A stretch of 64,000 nucleotides of DNA from Streptomyces sp. T39 (GTDB lineage: Bacteria > Actinomycetota > Actinomycetes > Streptomycetales > Streptomycetaceae): positions 1,714,796 through 1,778,795 of the forward strand of contig NZ_RDBP01000012.1 in the NCBI RefSeq assembly GCF_008042045.1, read 5' to 3'. Both the position numbers and the translations under genes were made by a program. How positions within the stretch are numbered: position 1 is the stretch's first letter; each line of letters starts with the position of its first letter. Of the stretch, positions 8,509 through 16,292 are shown piece by piece. Below the pieces are notes generated by a model. It saw only the letters and a program-made list of their open reading frames with translations, made no database searches and had not been told where the DNA came from.

Positions 8509-9078
8509 ATGGCACCGGCCGGGCACGCAGTCGGCAACCGCCCCGCGCAGTACATGTTCGCCGCTCTGCACGCGACCCATCAGCAGGCGGACGCGAAGGC
8601 CGGCATCCTGGCGGCCGCGCAGGCGGCGCTGGCCGGGACCGCGGGGGCGTGGACCCGGCAGGCCGCGCTCGTCTGGGACCGCGGCGGTGCGTCCGGGGCG
8701 TTCGCCGGGGTGCTGCTGGCGCTGTTCGTCTGCGGGTTGGCCGGTGGGGTGGCCTGCCTGGCCGCCGCGCTGAGCCCGCGGCTGCTGCGGGACGGCGGGG
8801 TCAACCGGTACAGCTTCGTCCACCTGGCGTCGGGGCCCGACATCCTGCCCGCCGAGGACACGCCGGAGGACACGGCAGGGGGCACGGCAGAGGGCGGGGC
8901 CCCGGCGGGGGTGTCCGGGGACGAGGCCGCCGAGCGGCGCGAACTGTCGCTCACGGTGCGCTTCCTCGCCGGGGTCGCGGTGCGCAAGTACCGCTGTCTG
9001 ACGGTGGCGGTGGCCTGCACGGCCGTCATGGGCGTGAGCGCGGGCCTGGGCGTGGTCCTGCTGCCCGCGGTGGCCTGA
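8509..9078 (+). CDS. PycTM-like Pycsar effector family membrane protein
   Basis: A 189-residue inner-membrane protein. The N-terminal stretch (about 20-45) has the QQADAKAGILAAAQAAL pattern of the family formerly called DUF5706, the transmembrane effector of Pycsar anti-phage systems. A hydrophobic segment lies at about 62-88 (FAGVLLALFVCGLAGGVACL). An acidic, Gly-rich linker spans about 110-140. RKYRCLTVAVACTAVMGVSA begins the last membrane helix near the C-terminus. The start at 8509 has an AGGAG site eight bases upstream. It is divergent from the cyclase-like gene and convergent with the cNMP-binding regulator, six bases apart. In known systems the effector disrupts the membrane when it binds a cyclic pyrimidine nucleotide; that role is inferred here from family and context. 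Confidence 0.75.
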   Translation: MAPAGHAVGNRPAQYMFAALHATHQQADAKAGILAAAQAALAGTAGAWTRQAALVWDRGGASGAFAGVLLALFVCGLAGGVACLAAALSPRLLRDGGVNRYSFVHLASGPDILPAEDTPEDTAGGTAEGGAPAGVSGDEAAERRELSLTVRFLAGVAVRKYRCLTVAVACTAVMGVSAGLGVVLLPAVA

Positions 9079-9084
9079 CGCCGG

Positions 9085-9792
9085 TCACGGCAGCTCGTGG
9101 GCCAGCTCCGCGAGCTGCCGGAGCCGGGGGAGGTCGAGGATGACGGTGGAGCGGTAGCCGGTCTCCAGCAGGCCCTCCTCGCGGAGTTCGCGCAGGACCT
9201 TGTGGACGGTCGTCTCGGCGGCGCCGGCCAGCGCGGCCAGCTCCGGCTGCGTCAGTCGGCAGCCGATCACCGTGCCGCGAGGCCCGGACGACCCGTGGGA
9301 GGCGGCCAGTTCGACCAGCAGCCTGGCCAGCCGGACCTTCGCCGGGTACCCGCGGAAGTCCAGCCGTCGCCGGTTCGCCCAGCGCAGCCGGTCGGCGACG
9401 ATGCCGGCCAGTGCCACGGAGACCTCGGGGACGTTCAGCAGCAGTTCGCGCAGCGCGGCGCTCGGCAGCACCCGGGCGAGCAGCGGACCGCAGGCGGTGA
9501 CCGTCGCGGAGCGCGGGGCGCCGGTCATGGCGGCCATCTCGCCCACCGTGTCCCCGGCGGCCCTGACGGCGAGGAGTGAGCTCTCGCCGTTCTCCACCGT
9601 CGCGGTGACCTTGGCGAAACCGGACAGCAGCAGCAGGACGTGCTCGTCGTCCATGCCCTCCCTGAGCAGCACGGCGCCCGCCGCGAACCGCTTGCGGACC
9701 CCCAGGCCGAGCAGTTCCCGCCGGGCCGGGACCGACAGCAGGCCCAGCAGACTGCGCGCGGGCCACTCGCGGGTCTCGTCCGGCCCCTCCAT
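9085..9792 (-). CDS. Crp/Fnr-family cNMP-binding transcriptional regulator
   Basis: A 235-residue regulator. Residues 10-125 form a cyclic-nucleotide-binding beta barrel (LLREGMDDEHVLLLLSGFAKV, then GDTVGEMAAMTGAPRSATV in the phosphate-binding-cassette position). A dimerisation helix and a C-terminal winged helix follow, with recognition sequence LTQPELAALAGAAETTVHKVLREL. I chose the ATG at 9792, preceded by GGAGGGGG; the frame is open to 9939 but that part looks non-coding. It lies tail to tail with the PycTM-like gene. A cNMP-binding regulator beside a cyclase-like protein and a cNMP-gated-type effector suggests that the same nucleotide may also control transcription. The ligand is unknown. 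Confidence 0.85.
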   Translation of the reverse strand: MEGPDETREWPARSLLGLLSVPARRELLGLGVRKRFAAGAVLLREGMDDEHVLLLLSGFAKVTATVENGESSLLAVRAAGDTVGEMAAMTGAPRSATVTACGPLLARVLPSAALRELLLNVPEVSVALAGIVADRLRWANRRRLDFRGYPAKVRLARLLVELAASHGSSGPRGTVIGCRLTQPELAALAGAAETTVHKVLRELREEGLLETGYRSTVILDLPRLRQLAELAHELP

Positions 9793-9909
9793 GTGAACCC
9801 CCCTCCGTCGGCGCGACCGGCCGCCATCGTGCCGGTTGTCGGGGGAGAGGTGCCACTGCCGGCCTGAGAAGAGTGCGCTTCCGGGGTCGGCGCCGGGTGG
9901 TAGGCCGGA

Positions 9910-9970
9910 TGGCGCCGCGTGGTGCATGGGTGGCGTCATGTGGTGTCACGCGTGATGCCAAGTGGCTTCG
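9910..9970. promoter_or_regulatory. Helically phased operator array (cluster 1), TGRYGYCA units
   Basis: Six units resembling the palindromic octamer TGRYGYCA start at 9910, 9920, 9931, 9941, 9953 and 9963. Those at 9931 (TGGCGTCA), 9941 (TGGTGTCA) and 9953 (TGATGCCA) match fully. Spacing is 10-12 bp, so all sites lie on one face of the helix. The array is 150 bp upstream of the ribbon-helix-helix gene at 10117 and also upstream of the divergent Crp-type gene. Confidence 0.55.
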
Positions 9971-10087
9971 GCCGGCGTGGTGTGCGGTGCCGTGTCGGTG
10001 TGGGGGCAGCGGCGGGATGGCTCTTTGTGCAGGTCAGGGGCGCGAGAGCGAGGTGTGCGGCCGGGTCGGCGCCAAGGGGCTTGCATG

Positions 10088-10117
10088 TGGCGCCATAGTG
10101 GTGCCATGATGACGCCA
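10088..10117. promoter_or_regulatory. Helically phased operator array (cluster 2) overlapping a start codon
   Basis: Three full TGRYGYCA octamers start at 10088 (TGGCGCCA), 10099 (TGGTGCCA) and 10110 (TGACGCCA), exactly 11 bp apart. The last ends on the first base of the ATG at 10117. Tandem short repeats at one-turn spacing are the usual binding pattern of ribbon-helix-helix dimers, and the gene they overlap encodes one, so autoregulation is likely. Confidence 0.6.
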
Positions 10118-10629
10118 TGGACCTGACCCCGTATGTCGACACCCTCCGCCGTGAACTCGCGGTGGCCGCCGAGGCCGGCGGCGAGGAAGCACGCGAGCTG
10201 GCCGAGAGGCTCACCGCTCCCCTGGAGTCGGCGACGCGGCTGACCATGCTCCACGTGCTCTCCGCCGCGATGGACGAGATCACGCGTGACCTCGCCCCCG
10301 GCTCGGTCGACGTACGGCTGCGCGGGCTCGATCCCGACTTCGTGGTGACGCCGCCGCCCGCCGAGGGCGGTGCCGCTCCGGTGGAGTCCGCCCCGCCGGT
10401 GGAGCCCGCGGCGCCGGCCGACGGTGACGAGGGGGGCACCGCACGCGTCAACCTGCGGCTGCCGGCCCACCTGAAGGCCCGGGCCGAGGAGGCCGCCGGC
10501 CGCGAGGGCCTGTCGGTCAACGCCTGGCTGGTGCGTGCCGTGTCGGCCGCGGTCGACGGCGGCGCCCGGCCGCGCGCCACGGAAAGGGCCCGGACCATCG
10601 GGCAGGGCTACACGGGCTGGGTGCGCTAG
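10117..10629 (+). CDS. Ribbon-helix-helix (HicB-type) DNA-binding protein
   Basis: A 170-residue protein. The N-terminal 75 residues are charged and helical and resemble the HicB-like proteins common in Streptomyces. A Pro/Ala/Glu-rich linker (about 85-110) leads to a ribbon-helix-helix fold: VNLRLPAHLKARAEEAAGRE gives the strand and first helix, and GLSVNAWLVRAVSAAV the second. A basic tail ends RTIGQGYTGWVR. No HicA-like toxin gene is adjacent, so it is unlikely to be half of a simple toxin-antitoxin pair. The start ATG overlaps the last unit of an 11-bp-spaced operator array. The next gene, encoding a DUF4097 protein, lies 99 bases downstream and may be part of the same transcript. Confidence 0.8.
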   Translation: MDLTPYVDTLRRELAVAAEAGGEEARELAERLTAPLESATRLTMLHVLSAAMDEITRDLAPGSVDVRLRGLDPDFVVTPPPAEGGAAPVESAPPVEPAAPADGDEGGTARVNLRLPAHLKARAEEAAGREGLSVNAWLVRAVSAAVDGGARPRATERARTIGQGYTGWVR

Positions 10630-10728
10630 CCGCACCCGCGCCCGCCGCGCACCAGCACGCACCAGCACCTCCCCTGCATGCGCCCCGCCGGCGGGGGCGA
10701 TCCGAAGACCCACGAGGACGGGACAGCC

Positions 10729-11574
10729 ATGCCTTCTTTCGACACTCCCGCACCGATCTCGGCCACGGCACACGTGGAGGCCGGCTCCATCCGCTTCACC
10801 GCGGGCGAGCGTCTCGACACGGTCGTCGAGGTGCTCCCCCGCGACCCGAAGCGGGACCTGGACGTGCGGGCGGCCGAGCAGACCGAGGTCACCTGCGCGG
10901 GCGGCGTCCTGACCGTCAGGACGCCCAAGCAGCGCTACCTCGTCGGACGCACCGGCACCGTCGACGTGTCGGTCGAACTGCCCACCGGCTCGAACGTCGC
11001 GCTGACCGGCTCCTGGGCGCAGGTGCTCGGCGAGGGGCGGCTCGGCGAGGTCCGGGTGAAGACCTCGTCCGGTGACGTCCGTCTCGACACGACCGGGCCG
11101 CTCCATCTGACCGCCTCCCACGGCTCGATCACCGTCGACCGGGTGGAGGGCACGTCCGAGATCACCACCAGTTCCGGCAGTCTGCGCGTCGGGACGCTCG
11201 ACGGTCCCGCCGTCCTGAAGAACTCCCACGGCAGCACGAGCGTCGGCGCCGTCACCGGCGATCTGCGGGTGCGCGGCAGCAACGGGGACATCGACATCGC
11301 GCGCGCCGAGGCGTCGGTCCACGCCACCACCGCCCACGGCACCCTGCGGATCGCCGAAGTGGCGAGCGGAACGGTGCAGTTGGAGACGTCCTTCGGCGCC
11401 ATCGAGGTCGGCGTCCGCGAGGGCGTCGCCGCCTGGCTCGACGTCAGCTCCGGCCGTGGGCAGGTGCGCAACACGCTGACCGCATCCGAGGCCCCGGAGA
11501 AGGACGAGGGCACCGTCGAGGTCCGTGCCAGGACCCGCTTCGGCAACATCGACGTGCGCCGCGCGCGGGCCTGA
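10729..11574 (+). CDS. DUF4097-family beta-strand repeat protein
   Basis: A 281-residue protein made almost entirely of short beta repeats, with recurrent motifs such as VKTSSGDVRLDTTGPLHLTASHG and GSITVDRVEGTSEITTSSG-like turns, as in the DUF4097 beta-helix family. No signal peptide or transmembrane segment is visible. I chose the ATG at 10729 (MPSFDTPAP), preceded by GAGGACGGGA; the frame opens at 10678. It sits between the ribbon-helix-helix gene and a DrrAB-like exporter, all on the plus strand, an order I recall from other Streptomyces. It may be a scaffold or sensor for that exporter, but its function is unknown. Its last 41 bases are duplicated just downstream. Confidence 0.8.
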   Translation: MPSFDTPAPISATAHVEAGSIRFTAGERLDTVVEVLPRDPKRDLDVRAAEQTEVTCAGGVLTVRTPKQRYLVGRTGTVDVSVELPTGSNVALTGSWAQVLGEGRLGEVRVKTSSGDVRLDTTGPLHLTASHGSITVDRVEGTSEITTSSGSLRVGTLDGPAVLKNSHGSTSVGAVTGDLRVRGSNGDIDIARAEASVHATTAHGTLRIAEVASGTVQLETSFGAIEVGVREGVAAWLDVSSGRGQVRNTLTASEAPEKDEGTVEVRARTRFGNIDVRRARA

Positions 11575-11626
11575 CCCCCGCGCCGGGACCCGTTTCGGCA
11601 TCCTCGACGTGCGCCGCGCGCGGGCC
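11531..11626. repeat. Imperfect 41-bp duplication of the DUF4097 gene 3' end
   Basis: Bases 11531-11571, the last codons of the DUF4097 gene, recur at 11586-11626 with about four differences, 55 bp downstream and beyond the stop codon. Both copies contain CGACGTGCGCCGCGCGCGGG. It looks like a local slippage or recombination event that left a second copy of the C-terminal coding sequence outside the gene. Confidence 0.7.
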
Positions 11627-11721
11627 CGGCCGCCGGCCCGGCCGCGCGTCCGCGCCGCTCACATCCGTCACATCAGCGCTTCCAGCCGCGAACCGCTTCC
11701 AGCCCCGAAAGGGAGGCTCCT

Positions 11722-12708
11722 ATGCCCAAATCTGTCATGTCCACGTCTGAAAAAACCGGTCCTCGGTCACCCGCCGCCGTCCATGCCGTCGGCCTGCGCA
11801 AGTCCTACGGTGACAAGGTCGTGCTCGACGGGATCGACCTGCGGATCCCGGCGGGGTCGGTGTTCGCGCTGCTCGGCCCGAACGGGGCGGGGAAGACGAC
11901 GGCGGTGAAGATCCTCTCGACGCTGGTGAGGGCCGATGCGGGGGAGATCCGCGTCGGGGGCCACGACCTGGCGGCGGATCCGCAGGGTGTGCGGGGGGTG
12001 ATCGGGGTGACGGGGCAGTTCTCCGCGGTCGACGGCCTGATCACGGGGGAGGAGAACATGCTCCTGATGGCGGACCTGCACCATCTGCCGAAGGCGGAGG
12101 GACGGCGGGTGGCGGCGGAGTTGCTGGAGCGGTTCGATCTGACCGACGCGGCGGGGAAGCCGGCCTCGACCTACTCGGGCGGGATGAAGCGCCGCCTGGA
12201 CATCGCGATGACCCTGGTCGGCGGGCCGCGGATCATCTTCCTCGACGAGCCGACCACCGGTCTCGACCCGCGGTCGCGGCACGCGATGTGGCGGGTCATC
12301 CGGGAGCTGGTGTCCGGTGGGGTGACCGTCCTGCTGACCACGCAGTACCTGGAGGAGGCGGACGAACTCGCGGACCGCATCGCGGTCCTGCACGACGGCC
12401 GGATCGCGGCCGAGGGCAGCGCGGAGGAACTCAAGCGCCTCGTCCCGGGCGGCCATGTCCGGCTGCGGTTCTCCGACCCCGGGGGCTACCGGGCGGCCGC
12501 CTCGGCGCTGCGCGAGGTCACCCGCGACGACGAGGCGCTGACGCTGCGGATCCCCAGCGACGGCACCCAGCGCGAACTGCGCTCCATCCTCGACTGGCTG
12601 GACTCCACCGGTATCGAGGCCGACGAACTGACCGTGCACACCCCCGACCTCGACGACGTGTTCTTCGCCCTGACGGGCACCGACAAGACCGAGGAGAAGG
12701 CCCGATGA
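11722..12708 (+). CDS. DrrA-type ABC transporter ATP-binding protein
   Basis: A 328-residue ATPase of the daunorubicin-resistance (DrrA) type, energising export through its membrane partner. Walker A is GPNGAGKTT at about residues 53-61. The Q-loop is VTGQFSAVDGL, the signature motif YSGGMKRRLDIA, Walker B IIFLDEPTTGLD, and the switch His is replaced by Gln in LLTTQYLEEAD, as is usual in this family. The C-terminal 90 residues carry the DrrA-specific domain ending LDDVFFALTG. The start has AAAGGGAGG upstream. Its stop overlaps the permease start by ATGA. Substrate is unpredictable; no antibiotic biosynthetic genes are present, so general drug or lipid export is possible. Confidence 0.93.
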   Translation: MPKSVMSTSEKTGPRSPAAVHAVGLRKSYGDKVVLDGIDLRIPAGSVFALLGPNGAGKTTAVKILSTLVRADAGEIRVGGHDLAADPQGVRGVIGVTGQFSAVDGLITGEENMLLMADLHHLPKAEGRRVAAELLERFDLTDAAGKPASTYSGGMKRRLDIAMTLVGGPRIIFLDEPTTGLDPRSRHAMWRVIRELVSGGVTVLLTTQYLEEADELADRIAVLHDGRIAAEGSAEELKRLVPGGHVRLRFSDPGGYRAAASALREVTRDDEALTLRIPSDGTQRELRSILDWLDSTGIEADELTVHTPDLDDVFFALTGTDKTEEKAR

Positions 12709-13493
12709 GCTCCCTGTCCCTGACCGTGCGCGACTCGTCCACGATGCTGCGCCGCAATCTGCTGCACGCCCGCCGCTATCCGTCGCTGACGCTGAATCTG
12801 CTGCTGACGCCGGTCATGCTGCTGCTGTTGTTCGTGTTCGTCTTCGGGGACGCGATGAGCGCGGGTCTGGAGGGCGGTGGCGGGCGGGCGGCCTACGTCG
12901 CCTACATCGTGCCGGGCATCCTGATGATGACGATCGGCTCGACCGTGGTCGGGACGGCGGTGTCGGTCGCCAACGACATGAACGAGGGCATCATCGCCCG
13001 GTTCCGCACGATGGCCATCCACCGCGGGTCGGTGCTGTTCGGGCACGTCGCGGGCAGTGTGATGCAGTCGGTCGCCAGTGTCGTGCTGGTCGGCGCGGTC
13101 GGCGTGGCCATCGGCTTCCGGTCCGCGGACGCCACGCTGCTGGAATGGCTGGCGGCCTTCGGGCTGATGGCGCTGGTGGCCCTGGCGTTCACCTGGATCG
13201 CGGTCGGCATGGGTCTGGTCAGCCCGAACGTGGAGGCGGCGAGCAACAACGCGCTGCCGCTGGTCGTGCTGCCGCTCATCTCCAGCGCCTTCGTCCCGCT
13301 GAGCTCCATGCCGGGCTGGTTCCAGCCGATCGCCGAGTACCAGCCCTTCACCCCGGCCATCGAGACGCTGCGCGGCCTGCTCCTCGGCACGGAGATCGGC
13401 AACGACGGCTGGATCGCCGTCGCCTGGTGCCTGGGCCTGACCGTCCTCGGCTACCGCTGGTCCCGCGCCCGCTTCGACCGCGACCCGCAGTAG
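12705..13493 (+). CDS. DrrB-type ABC transporter permease
   Basis: A 262-residue ABC-2 membrane protein with six predicted transmembrane segments. The first is at about 26-48 (LNLLLTPVMLLLLFVFVFG). The family's conserved VPGILMMTIGST and NDMNEGIIARFRTMAI lie near 65-105. The C-terminal third includes LPLISSAFVPLSSMPGWFQPI and PFTPAIETLRGLLLG, typical of DrrB-like exporters. It begins within the stop of the ATPase gene (ATGA), so the two are translationally coupled and surely work together. The frame is open well upstream in another gene's coding region and that part is not real. A strong hairpin at 13528 follows. Confidence 0.92.
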   Translation: MSSLSLTVRDSSTMLRRNLLHARRYPSLTLNLLLTPVMLLLLFVFVFGDAMSAGLEGGGGRAAYVAYIVPGILMMTIGSTVVGTAVSVANDMNEGIIARFRTMAIHRGSVLFGHVAGSVMQSVASVVLVGAVGVAIGFRSADATLLEWLAAFGLMALVALAFTWIAVGMGLVSPNVEAASNNALPLVVLPLISSAFVPLSSMPGWFQPIAEYQPFTPAIETLRGLLLGTEIGNDGWIAVAWCLGLTVLGYRWSRARFDRDPQ

Positions 13494-13527
13494 CGGCACC
13501 CGTCGCAGCAGCGGCGGCGGCCCCGCC

Positions 13528-13573
13528 CGACGTGCTCCCCTCCCCGTCACCGCCGGGGCCGGGGAGCACGTCG
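13528..13573. terminator. Hairpin between convergent genes (putative bidirectional terminator)
   Basis: A 13-bp perfect stem, CGACGTGCTCCCC (13528-13540) against GGGGAGCACGTCG (13561-13573), encloses a 20-base loop with its own GC inverted repeat. It stands between the convergent ABC permease and polysaccharide lyase genes. No T-tract follows, as is common in Streptomyces. Confidence 0.6.
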
Positions 13574-13649
13574 TGCTGGCGCGCGGAAACCTGCGCCGGG
13601 GCCGGGGAGCACGTCGTGCTGCCGCACGGAAACCTGCGCCGGTACCGGG
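13551..13649. repeat. 43-bp tandem repeat, about 2.3 copies
   Basis: The unit starting CGCCGGGGCCGGGGAGCACG begins at 13551, again at 13594, and in part at 13637. The two full copies differ at about three bases. Translated on the plus strand each copy gives GEHVVL..GNLR, so it could be a fragment of a lost gene, but no open gene covers it. The repeat overlaps the terminator-like hairpin. Confidence 0.65.
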
Positions 13650-13692
13650 TGGAGGCCGAGGTGCGCGGGGCGCGCCAGACCCCGTCCGGGGT

Positions 13693-16248
13693 TCACGGGC
13701 GCAGCGTCGCTCCGAGGGACCGCCCGTAGGCGTGACGGGTCGTCACCTCGACCCGGGTGCCGCCCGGCACGGGGACGGTCCGGACGCCCGGGTCGGCGTG
13801 GACCGGCCGCAGCCGGCGGCCGTGCAGCGTGACCGACACGGTGTCCCGTCCCGTCGTGGGGTCGCTCACGGCGAGCGAGGTCGCGCCGTCCGGGGTCCTG
13901 CGGACCAGGACGGACGCCGGTCCGTCGACCGCCAGCCCGGCCGTGCGGTGGAGCCCGGGGGTGAAGGTGTTCACGGCGACCAGCGACAGGCGGGCGTGGC
14001 GGACGGCCTGGAGCCGGACGGTGTTGGCCAGGACCGTCAGCGGTCCGCCCGCGTACGACCGCAGCCGGCGGGCCGTGGCGTGCGGCACCAGCGCGTACGC
14101 GAAGGAGGCGGGCGGCGCGCCCGCCGGCTGGTCGAGGCCGAGCGTGAAGACCTGCTTGGTGACCGGCGTGTCCGGGTTGGTCAGCCGGACGGCCCGGCGG
14201 CTGCGGGTGACGGTGGCGAGGCCGGCGGTGGCGGGCGGCCCGGAGAGCAGGACGTAGCCGACGGCGGTGCCCTCGACGGGATCGGCGTAGCGCAGCCACG
14301 ACAGCGGGGCGGTGCCGGTGCCCTGCCAGGGCGCGCCGCCGCGGAGTTCGCCGGTGAGGCCGACCGCCGTGCCCGGATCCGCGATCCGGGTGTCGAAGGT
14401 GGTGGTCACCGGGCGGCCCGCCGGGTCGCCCACGCCCGCGGCGAGCACGACGATCTCGTCGTCGAGCATGAACCACGACTTGGTGCCGCGCGCCCCGCGA
14501 TGGGTGACGAAGTCCTCGGGGAGGAGGCCGGCCGTGTCGGCGGCGTACGCCGCGTCGTCGCCGAGGACCATCGAGGCCGTGCCGTAGGGGCCGAGCCGGG
14601 CCCCGCCCGAGTGGGCGCCGGTGCCGCGAGGGAAGTAGACGTAGGTGTTCTGCGCCTCCGAGGAGGCCGTGAAGCCGCGCTCCGGATTGTCGTACCAGAG
14701 GGTGCCGTACAGCTCGGGGACCGTGCGGCGCCGCTCCACCGGAGCGGTGACGCCCGCGAGCCGCAGCGGGTCGACGACGGTGACGTGGTCGATGCCGTAG
14801 GCGTGCGTCTGGTCCTGGCCCGAGAGGTAGAGGTGGTGGGCGCCGTCCCCCTGGAACCAGGGCGCCAGGTTCTCGCCGCTCATGTACTCGTACTTGCTGA
14901 TCCGCTCCGAGCTGCGTGCCAGCGCGAACGACCAGCCGGGGCGCCGGTGGACGGTCCGGTCCATGGCGTTGAAGGCCGCGTGGTGGGCGGGCGGGGTGAG
15001 ATCCCGCGCCGGGACGGACGAGGCGAGGACGTCGGCGTGGCGGGCGACGCTCACGGGGGAGACGAAGGCCGCGGGGTTCGGCGGGGCCGGCGAGATCGTG
15101 TGCACCTGCTTGACCCAGCCCGCCAGCGCGTCGGCGTCGCCGGGCGGCACGTATGCGGAGAGGTCGACGACGGCCTCCACGACGGCGGCGGTGTCGGCGT
15201 AACCGGTGCCGGTCCGTGACACCCCGCGGCCCTTGACCGCCTCCATCATCCAGCCCTCGTGGATCAGCGGGGCGAATCCGTCGGTGACCCAGCGGCGTAC
15301 CGTGCCGGCGAGTTCGCCGCCCCCGGACCAGCCCGTCCCGTCGAGGATCTTCACCGTCTGCACGACGCGCGTCAGCAGCCCCTTGCCGTACGAGCCGGTG
15401 TAGGCCACGGAGGCGTGCTGGACGAAGGAGCCGTCCTCGTAGAAGCCGTCGGTGACACCGTGCCGCAGGTCGTACGGGTCGATCGTGGCGAACACCGTCA
15501 GCTGGTCGGCGACGGCCTTGGTGATGCGCGCGTCGTCGCCGAGCACGGCGCCCTGGAGGATCCGGTTCGTCGTGATGTCGGCGAGGTTGGCGCCGGTGTG
15601 GAAGCGCGAGTCGAGATCGACGTCGCCGTCCTTGCCGTTGCGCAGGTAGGCGTCCATCGAGGCGGTGTAGGCGGCGGTCAGGGACGGGCGGTGGGCGGCG
15701 ATCTCGTCCCGCAGCAGGACCAGGCTCTTGCTGACGTGCGTGGAGATGCCGATCTCCCAGGTGAACCAGTTGCCGTAGTAGCCCGTGGACTGGTCGCCGT
15801 AGTACGTGTCGTGGAGCCGGGCCAGTGCGTCGATCACCCGCTCGGCGACCGCCCGGTCGCCGCGCACCCGGGAGGGGGCGGGGCCGGGGGCGCGGACGGC
15901 GAGCGCGATCTCGTACAGGTACTGGAAGGTCCTCGCGAGGTCCGGGTCGCTGGTGCCGAGCGGCACGCCCCGGAAGATCTCGCCCTCCCCGGCGCCGTCC
16001 ATCGCGCCGAGCCGGGTCAGCGCGGTCGCCTCCACGGCGGCGAGCTTGGCGGCGACCTCGGGGCGGGCGTTGGACTCGGCGGTCCCGGCGAACACGGCGA
16101 GGGTGTTGGCCAGCAGCAGGGCCCGGTCGGCGGCCCCGCCGGCGGCCGGGGCGGCCGGAAGGGGCGCGGCCGCCGCACCGGGGCCGGTCACGGCGAGCAC
16201 GGTGGCCGTGGGGAGGAGGGACAGCAGGGCGCGACGCGAGAAGTGCAC
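13693..16248 (-). CDS. Secreted polysaccharide lyase family 8 (hyaluronate/xanthan/chondroitin lyase type)
   Basis: An extracellular lyase of 851 residues that would cleave uronic-acid polysaccharides by beta-elimination. I chose the GTG at 16248, with GGAG upstream. This gives a Tat-type signal (HFSRRALLSLLPTATVLAVT, then GAAAAP). An in-frame ATG at 16296 would add 16 residues but lies across an operator-like sequence. The alpha-toroid domain carries NWFTWEIGIS, and catalytic His and Tyr in FVQHASVAYTGSYGKG at about 271-286. The central beta domain follows with MDRTVHRRPGWSFALA and GENLAPWFQGDGA. The C-terminal beta sandwich is intact, so the length is normal for the family. The exact substrate cannot be assigned. 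Confidence 0.9.
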   Translation of the reverse strand: MHFSRRALLSLLPTATVLAVTGPGAAAAPLPAAPAAGGAADRALLLANTLAVFAGTAESNARPEVAAKLAAVEATALTRLGAMDGAGEGEIFRGVPLGTSDPDLARTFQYLYEIALAVRAPGPAPSRVRGDRAVAERVIDALARLHDTYYGDQSTGYYGNWFTWEIGISTHVSKSLVLLRDEIAAHRPSLTAAYTASMDAYLRNGKDGDVDLDSRFHTGANLADITTNRILQGAVLGDDARITKAVADQLTVFATIDPYDLRHGVTDGFYEDGSFVQHASVAYTGSYGKGLLTRVVQTVKILDGTGWSGGGELAGTVRRWVTDGFAPLIHEGWMMEAVKGRGVSRTGTGYADTAAVVEAVVDLSAYVPPGDADALAGWVKQVHTISPAPPNPAAFVSPVSVARHADVLASSVPARDLTPPAHHAAFNAMDRTVHRRPGWSFALARSSERISKYEYMSGENLAPWFQGDGAHHLYLSGQDQTHAYGIDHVTVVDPLRLAGVTAPVERRRTVPELYGTLWYDNPERGFTASSEAQNTYVYFPRGTGAHSGGARLGPYGTASMVLGDDAAYAADTAGLLPEDFVTHRGARGTKSWFMLDDEIVVLAAGVGDPAGRPVTTTFDTRIADPGTAVGLTGELRGGAPWQGTGTAPLSWLRYADPVEGTAVGYVLLSGPPATAGLATVTRSRRAVRLTNPDTPVTKQVFTLGLDQPAGAPPASFAYALVPHATARRLRSYAGGPLTVLANTVRLQAVRHARLSLVAVNTFTPGLHRTAGLAVDGPASVLVRRTPDGATSLAVSDPTTGRDTVSVTLHGRRLRPVHADPGVRTVPVPGGTRVEVTTRHAYGRSLGATLRP

Positions 16249-16280
16249 CGGACGCTCCAGAGGGTCGGCGGGTTCGGCCG

Positions 16281-16292
16281 GAAAGCGCTTGC
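16281..16292. promoter_or_regulatory. LacI-family-like operator upstream of the polysaccharide lyase
   Basis: GAAAGCGCTTGC is a near-perfect palindrome around a central CG, of the kind bound by LacI-family sugar repressors in Streptomyces. It lies 33-44 bases upstream of the GTG start I chose for the lyase gene (minus strand), a fitting position for a repressor site. No LacI-family gene is in the window. Confidence 0.45.

Noticed and set aside
10117..10629. The ribbon-helix-helix protein as a HicAB toxin-antitoxin antitoxin.
   Set aside because: No small HicA-like frame flanks it; its neighbours are a Crp regulator and a DUF4097 gene, so a stand-alone regulator is likelier.
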